Shown: piece after piece, positions 59,255 through 64,000 of the stretch
Layout: each line of letters begins with the position of its first letter
How positions within the stretch are numbered: the first letter of the stretch is position 1
NCBI GenBank assembly: GCA_944548615.1
Contig: OX155980.1
Coordinates: forward strand, 38,828,284 to 38,892,283
From: Micropterix aruncella
Lineage: Eukaryota > Arthropoda > Insecta > Lepidoptera > Micropterigidae
Direction: 5' to 3'
Length of the DNA stretch: 64,000 nt
Position numbers and translations under genes: made by a program
Notes under the pieces: generated by a model
The model's input: the letters and a program-made list of their open reading frames with translations, nothing else
Told to the model about the DNA's origin: nothing
Databases searched by the model: none

Positions 59255-59923
59255 GCCAAGGGTGTGAAGGTAGGCCTGGACGACGCGGTACTCTGCGTCG
59301 TCGGCCGGGCGAAATCTGAGGCCACCGCCGCGTCCGAGTGGTGCGACGTTCGGCGCGCGCCCCAACTTCGTGCGGAGAGCCTTTAGGTGGTCGGGCCACC
59401 TATCGAGCTTGTCCACGACAATGGGTCGGGGGCGCGGCGCCTGATTCGGCAGAAGCGGCGCGGGCGGCTGTGGTGATGGTGCTGCGGCGCTGCGGCACGG
59501 CGTCGGGCTTTTCCTAGCCGCTAGTTGGGCGTAGGAAGGCACGTCTTCGGAGTCCGAGGGTTCCGGCGAGTCGAAGATCTGTTGATGGTCGACGAAGGAG
59601 TCAAGGGAGTCGGCTCGGCGACGCTGCGACTCCCTCTGCCGCTCATCTTCTGGAGACGCGGGGTCTCTCACGCGTTTCCTCGGTGTCGCGATCGGAATGA
59701 GCGGCATGTCCAGGCCCCTAGTCACTGGTGGGCAGTGCGGAGCGGCAGCAGCTTCGGCGGAGTTGGCAGCAGACTGCATTTCGAACCGGAGATACTCGAC
59801 GGCACGAAATTCACGGCGAGGACCGGAGACGGCGCTCGACGGTCGACTCGCGGCGGCAATATTCAGCGCGGGTGGCAGAGCGGAGCAGGCGACCGTTCGG
59901 GACGGACGCCGGGCACTGAATGA

Positions 59924-59990
59924 CACACACACACCCATACAAACACCCATACAAACAAACACACACACACACACAAACACACACATACGT
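59924..59990. repeat. (CA)n with CATACAAACACC units
   Basis: CA-rich simple sequence at the 5' side of the ORF1 relic on the minus strand. Confidence 0.9.
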
Positions 59991-59998
59991 GCACTCAA

Positions 59999-60407
59999 CT
60001 ACCTAAGAAACTAAGAGGAGGACCAGGATAATCGGCTGGTTTTCATTGAGGGAGAGAGATGCAGCGATACAATAAAGGAAGACAGCTGTACAACGGCAAC
60101 CGCGCGATGGCACTCGTCGTCTTACTGGCGACAAATGAATTAAAACTAGTATTGTAAAGTGGCGGATTAGGGCTTACTTCGCTTCTAATCTTCAGTGTTT
60201 TGTTATTATTAAGCTAATCTTAAGTTGTGTTATTTTAATAGTCTTTATTGTGAAATTTCACAATGGCGAGTTATCTTAAGGTAATCTCTTACTACCAACT
60301 CTACCAGGAAGTGGGTGTATATTGTGTAATAGTGTGCGCTTACGGCTTGTTTTTTACATTAGAACGATAGAATTTAAATACAATTATGTTAACCCAACAG
60401 AAAATAG
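59999..60407. other. Unassigned DNA, possibly 5' region of the jockey-like relic
   Basis: 60000-60130 is moderately GC-rich and precedes the ORF1 on the minus strand, so it may be its 5' UTR. Beyond that nothing is recognised. Confidence 0.35.
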
Positions 60408-60486
60408 TGACGCAGCCGGGAATCGAACCCGGAACCCTATAATGTAAGGCCAGGCGACCTAATTTACTATGCCACTGACCCGACTA
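60408..60486 (-). repeat. tRNA-derived sequence (SINE head or tRNA pseudogene)
   Basis: On the minus strand, a B box GGTTCGATTCC (60429-60419) sits in a perfect CCGGG/CCCGG T-stem, and an A-box-like TGGCATAGTAA (60474-60464) lies 34 bases upstream, at tRNA spacing. The acceptor stem (GGGTCAG against CTGCGTC) pairs badly and the anticodon arm is irregular, so I do not call a functional tRNA. The following AT-rich sequence could be a SINE body. Confidence 0.6.
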
Positions 60487-63400
60487 CAATGCCACCGGTC
60501 CGTTATATGCTACCTGTATGTCCAAAACAGCCTATCTACCTAGTACAACTACATAGGGCGACATAAACCTAATATTTAAACAATCTATCTAGAGCAGTCT
60601 AATTCTGTACGAGTATTCACGAAATAAAGTTATTCTATGCAAATCTTACTCGTAGTTTTTCTTCGATGACTCCACTAACTATTCTACCTTAGCAGTAAAG
60701 AAACAAATAAAAAACTCAGTCTGACCATTTGCAATAAACCAATCGAGAAATATGGTTCTTGAAATACCTATTTATTAAATAAGGAGGGTTCCTTTTAGCC
60801 AGGCTGCATACAATGGCTGTCGGGTGTTCGTGACTTATGTATTGTTTTTCGGATTTTTAAACATAACCATGTTCATTTAAAGAATATCTAAGTTTATTGA
60901 GAGTCGATACTTCAAAATATCCACAAATAACGTTGAATTTGATCTTGATAAGAATTTTAGTTTTAATTAGAATTTCAAATAATCTTCCTTTTTTTCAAGA
61001 AATTTAAATTTTGATTTTCCTATAAGCCTATATATAACCTTCAAACGAAAATATATATTAAAAAATACCCGGAGTATACTAAATATCAACATTGCAAACA
61101 GTTTTTTTTTGCGTTTGTATGAAGAGTTGGCCATGATGAGACCTCCTGAATTGTGTACTTTTCACAATTGGCGTAGCATTGATAAGTGATCTAGTGTGTC
61201 AGCTTAGCGTTTTACTCTTATACAATCAACTCTTTGGAGGTGAAACTGCAGACACTAAGCAACACCACCGAATGTCGAATGCAATTTCGCTAATAACTAA
61301 TGATATTTGCGATTAAAAAAAACGCATATAGGCTAACGGCCTGTTTTGAATGACGATTTTTTTATATCTCTCATAGCTCGTTACTCCATAGTCTAGCTAA
61401 AGGAAGCGGCCGTATTTATAATCCTCGCGCGCGGTCATCCGTGCGAAATTAATATGAAGTAGCCGTAAATCAGGCGGCGACGATCCTACTGCCGTAATCG
61501 CCTTACCTAGATTGGTCACGTCTCCCCTTTAAAGTGCCCCCATCCACCTGTCTGTGGAGCGAAAAAACAGAAAAAAGCGAAAAAAATGTCCATCGGCGCA
61601 CCCTGCGTAACCGCCGAAAAGCGTGCGTTTAATTCTCCGGATGAAGCTGATAGCACGAGCGCTCCAAATAGCTTTAGACCTGTAATGGTAGCCGACCGTA
61701 GTATTCTTCTCGTAGCCTGAGTGGAAATCGCCATACACTTTTGCTTTTCGTCTCAGTATCACATCTTAGATGGCTGACATGCGTATTTATCTACCTCACT
61801 ATATTTATGCACAAAATGACCTTTATGAAAATTCTGGAAGTAGATGGAGTGCGTGATGCGGAAGTCATCTCTTAGCGGATGCATACATTTATACTTTTAT
61901 TCCACGGATGTGTAAACACAATTTGATTTTACTGTGTGAGTCACGCTCTTTCTTCGGAGGTTCAGAACGACTAAAATTATACCTAATGCATTTTGGATGC
62001 TCTGATCCACCAGCCGCGCTCACATCATCGAAAGTACTACCAAATTGGATGCTCTGACCTTTGGATGTATTGAACCGACCTCAGAATGAATAATGAATCT
62101 CTTATGATCATTTTAAATTGCTCGGTCAGTACTTCCAAACCTCAAATCCTCCCACAAACCTCAATCATGGTCCTGCTACTTTTCACTGCTAAGTGATTTT
62201 TGTTAAATAGCAGAAATTGTTACGTGTAGTTCTTTTTACCAGGGGTCTTAAAAAACTGTCACCTAAATAGGGATGTGCTGCTTCACAATAATAAAAAAAT
62301 ATTTCATTTAATTTAGCTGTTTCCAAACAAAAGAGTAAAAGCTGCCAACACTCCACGAACTATTTTTTCATTTTGTGGACTTGCCAGTCAAGGCACAGTA
62401 TACCGAGTATACTTGAGCGGCAGGGGGTGCGGGGATAGGGTGCGGGGGAAGTGAGGAGAGGGATACGTCTCGGCGAACGCTTTTGGTCGGGCGATACGCG
62501 GGTGAGGGCTGTGCAATTTCGCGTCGCACTCGCTCAATCCACAGTCGATATACTCAGTGCCCCATTTAGACTTGTTAAGGCCCTAAGGTATTAGTGAGCT
62601 ATTGCTGCAGTATATTCAAGTATATATGACAATTGCTCACTCGGGCATTTTTTTGTTGGCCTCCAAGAAAGTGGGGGCCCTAAGCTATAGCTTGTGTAGC
62701 TTATGCGTAAATCCTGCTCTGGGTATACTGTGCTCAAGCGGTGGATTGCAGTGGCTGCAATATGGTGCGCTTTCCCGCTTGCTTCTGCGAATTTCACTCA
62801 AAGACACCTCGGCCGGGACGACGCCTGTGGAACAATGTCTAGTAATCGTATTGCGATTTGTGGAAGCCCTTAGGACTCGTGACGTCGCTCGCTTCGATTT
62901 CACTGTTGTTCTAAGAGAAGCTGCTGTCCGGTATGCTGTGGTCGAGGCGCACGCGAGCGTAAGCAATGCGCCTCGGGCGCCTGCTGGTGAAAATATGTAT
63001 GAAGGAAGGAGCAAGTTGCAACACAAAGAGTGACGACGATGATGAGCCATCTACACTCAAGATCTGACCTTGGCTCGGCGGATCTTTGCACTAGTATAGT
63101 CCTCCTTTTGAACATTCTGACCCAGAGTACTATTTTCGATAGCAGGCAGTCCGTTATAATTCACAAGTCGTTATTGTTGGACGTTTCTGACCCTTTAGAT
63201 TCGTGGTATTTTACTGCAGTATAATTTATATAAACGGATGGTCAGATCGTCTAAAGCTGTACGTACTTAAGTTTAAAATTGTATACAACGTTGGATGGGT
63301 GAGCCTCAAAACTTCCAGGCCTTGGAGGCTCAGACTCGACCCCCGTGTGGTTTATAATTTGTAGCGTTTTTAAAACTTCACCTTTGTGAAAAATGACTGC

Positions 63401-63636
63401 CTGATTTAGAAGTCAGATAACATTTCTGAAAAAAATTCTGTAGCAGCCACATTGAAATGGCTAAATATAAACACTGTATTGAAAGAGTAAGATATTTTAC
63501 GCTTTTTTCGAAAGTCATAAGCATCGAAAATTTAGACAAAATTAATAATCGTTTGTCTGTCGGAGCGAACCAAATAATACACACAAGTATAACGCCAAAA
63601 CAACGCAACATGAAATCAACATCAAACAAACATTTC
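60487..63636. other. Unassigned DNA; possible hAT-like remnant at 62390-62720
   Basis: 62640-62715 contains GGGGGCCCTAAGCTATAGCT and TGTGTAGCTTATGCGTAAAT, like the subterminal sequence of some non-autonomous hAT elements, and GTATACTGTG-type strings occur on both sides (62396-62412, 62722-62731). I could not define both ends. 62400-63050 is GC-richer than its flanks with overlapping frames on both strands and no recognised protein. Confidence 0.35.
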
Positions 63637-63679
63637 AGTTATCTAGAAACAAATATGACTTATCTAGAAACAAATATGG
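63637..63679. repeat. 21-bp tandem duplication
   Basis: TTATCTAGAAACAAATATG followed by AC/GC occurs twice in direct succession. Confidence 0.85.
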
Positions 63680-64000
63680 CATTCGGAGATGTTGACTATA
63701 ACGGGCGAACCCGTCAACTCAGTAAGTTTTAACGTTAATGATCGTTCTGTCTCCCGTGAGGTGAGCGTAGAAGACTTTGGGACGATACAAATCTACCGTC
63801 CAGCAAATACAAGAACCCACCGAGGCCAACGAAGTACTAGGAAGGTAACCCAGTGGGTCCACCTCGCCCCCTGGCTACCAGTGTAGGCAGGATATCTCCG
63901 TCTGAAATTAACACTCAGGTTATCTCGTCCTCCCGACTGGTTACGGGACCGAAGTCGCATGCACGGCCTCTACCTGTTGTACATATTACAGCGGTAATTC
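63680..64000. other. Unassigned DNA at the window edge
   Basis: Balanced base composition. A 65-codon frame at 63689-63886 has no recognised domain. Confidence 0.35.

Larger units (their letters stand above)
58105..59998 (-). pseudogene. jockey-like LINE ORF1 (gag-like, PRE_C2HC and zinc knuckles), frameshifted
   Basis: The minus strand reads, in order: a Pro/Ser-rich N-terminal part in one frame (59998-59162, of which the first 25-30 codons are only translated CA repeat); a PRE_C2HC-type domain in another frame (PIEKDAKIAIRGLPANTTQQ, ARLIHGGRRALFFVV, KVFSLPDIWYLPVTIV, about 59260-58980); three zinc knuckles back in the first frame at about 58962-58785 (C-x2-C-x4-H-x4-C, then CVCCGEEHAAKDC, then CGNCGQEHPANNRRC); then a Pro/Ala/Ser-rich region and an acidic, Gln-rich C-terminus (PEEPEYPEYLDEMRCLESDE, LLNVIQLLEFVRACQ) in the second frame to 58105. 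A TGA lies inside the first knuckle. The family role is nucleic-acid chaperone and telomere or RNA targeting of non-LTR elements. No ORF2 follows, so only ORF1 remains. The GC content is far above the surroundings. Confidence 0.82.

Noticed and set aside
58162..59319. Long plus-strand frames over the jockey-like relic
   Set aside because: Shadows of the GC-rich minus-strand ORF1; the minus-strand frames carry the zinc knuckles and PRE_C2HC blocks.
60408..60486. Functional tRNA gene
   Set aside because: The acceptor stem and anticodon arm do not pair properly.
62390..62731. hAT-like non-autonomous element
   Set aside because: Subterminal resemblance only; both ends could not be fixed.

Overview
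This window looks like gene-poor, transposon-dense nuclear DNA of an insect, most likely a moth or butterfly. The evidence is the AT-rich background, two short Helitrons with termini I know from lepidopteran genomes, and relics of RTE, CR1-like and jockey LINEs, Penelope-like elements (PLEs), mariners and a Ty3/gypsy element, plus many small inverted-repeat elements. That assignment rests on repeat families, not on a host gene. I could not support any host protein gene. Nearly every recognisable protein is from a mobile element, and only one is a long undamaged reading frame: the LINE ORF2 at 10116-13082.

Layout. 1-9600 holds an unclassified repeat (230-560), a MITE with TA target duplication (1895-2403), a broken gypsy pol (4678-5626), a second terminal-inverted-repeat element (6083-6756) and a tandem duplication (7453-7740). 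9610-13930 is a minus-strand CR1-like LINE with a partial ORF1 and an intact endonuclease/reverse transcriptase ORF2. 18348-19275 is a short PLE with GIY-YIG ORF, inverted termini and a 12-bp target duplication; a second, smaller copy lies at 48089-48502. 21496-22041 and 46755-47490 are non-autonomous Helitrons. 23440-23890, 33530-33690, 39150-39730, 40440-40990, 41692-41780 and 43210-43760 are LINE relics.

25033-27420 is the most unusual block. It is a compound of one forward unit split by several reverse-oriented copies of the same ~590-bp hairpin-rich element, whose uninterrupted single copy sits at 44958-45550. 28306-28707 is a pogo-type MITE. 29702-30165 and 35305-36560 carry very long (TA)n tracts; the second pair brackets a near-perfect 350-bp-arm palindrome. 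30950-32650 is a LINE relic split by a mariner. 41492-41691 is a 200-N assembly gap. 49704-50001 is a long-TIR MITE, 50080-50480 a second mariner relic, 55006-55650 a ~120-bp satellite, and 58105-59998 a GC-rich jockey-like ORF1 broken by frameshifts. A tRNA-derived sequence lies at 60408-60486.

There is no operon or pathway logic. The history is repeated insertion, internal deletion, template switching and inversion. Of the protein-coding relics whose strand I can read, most are on the minus strand. Stretches not listed as features are AT-rich sequence in which I recognise nothing.
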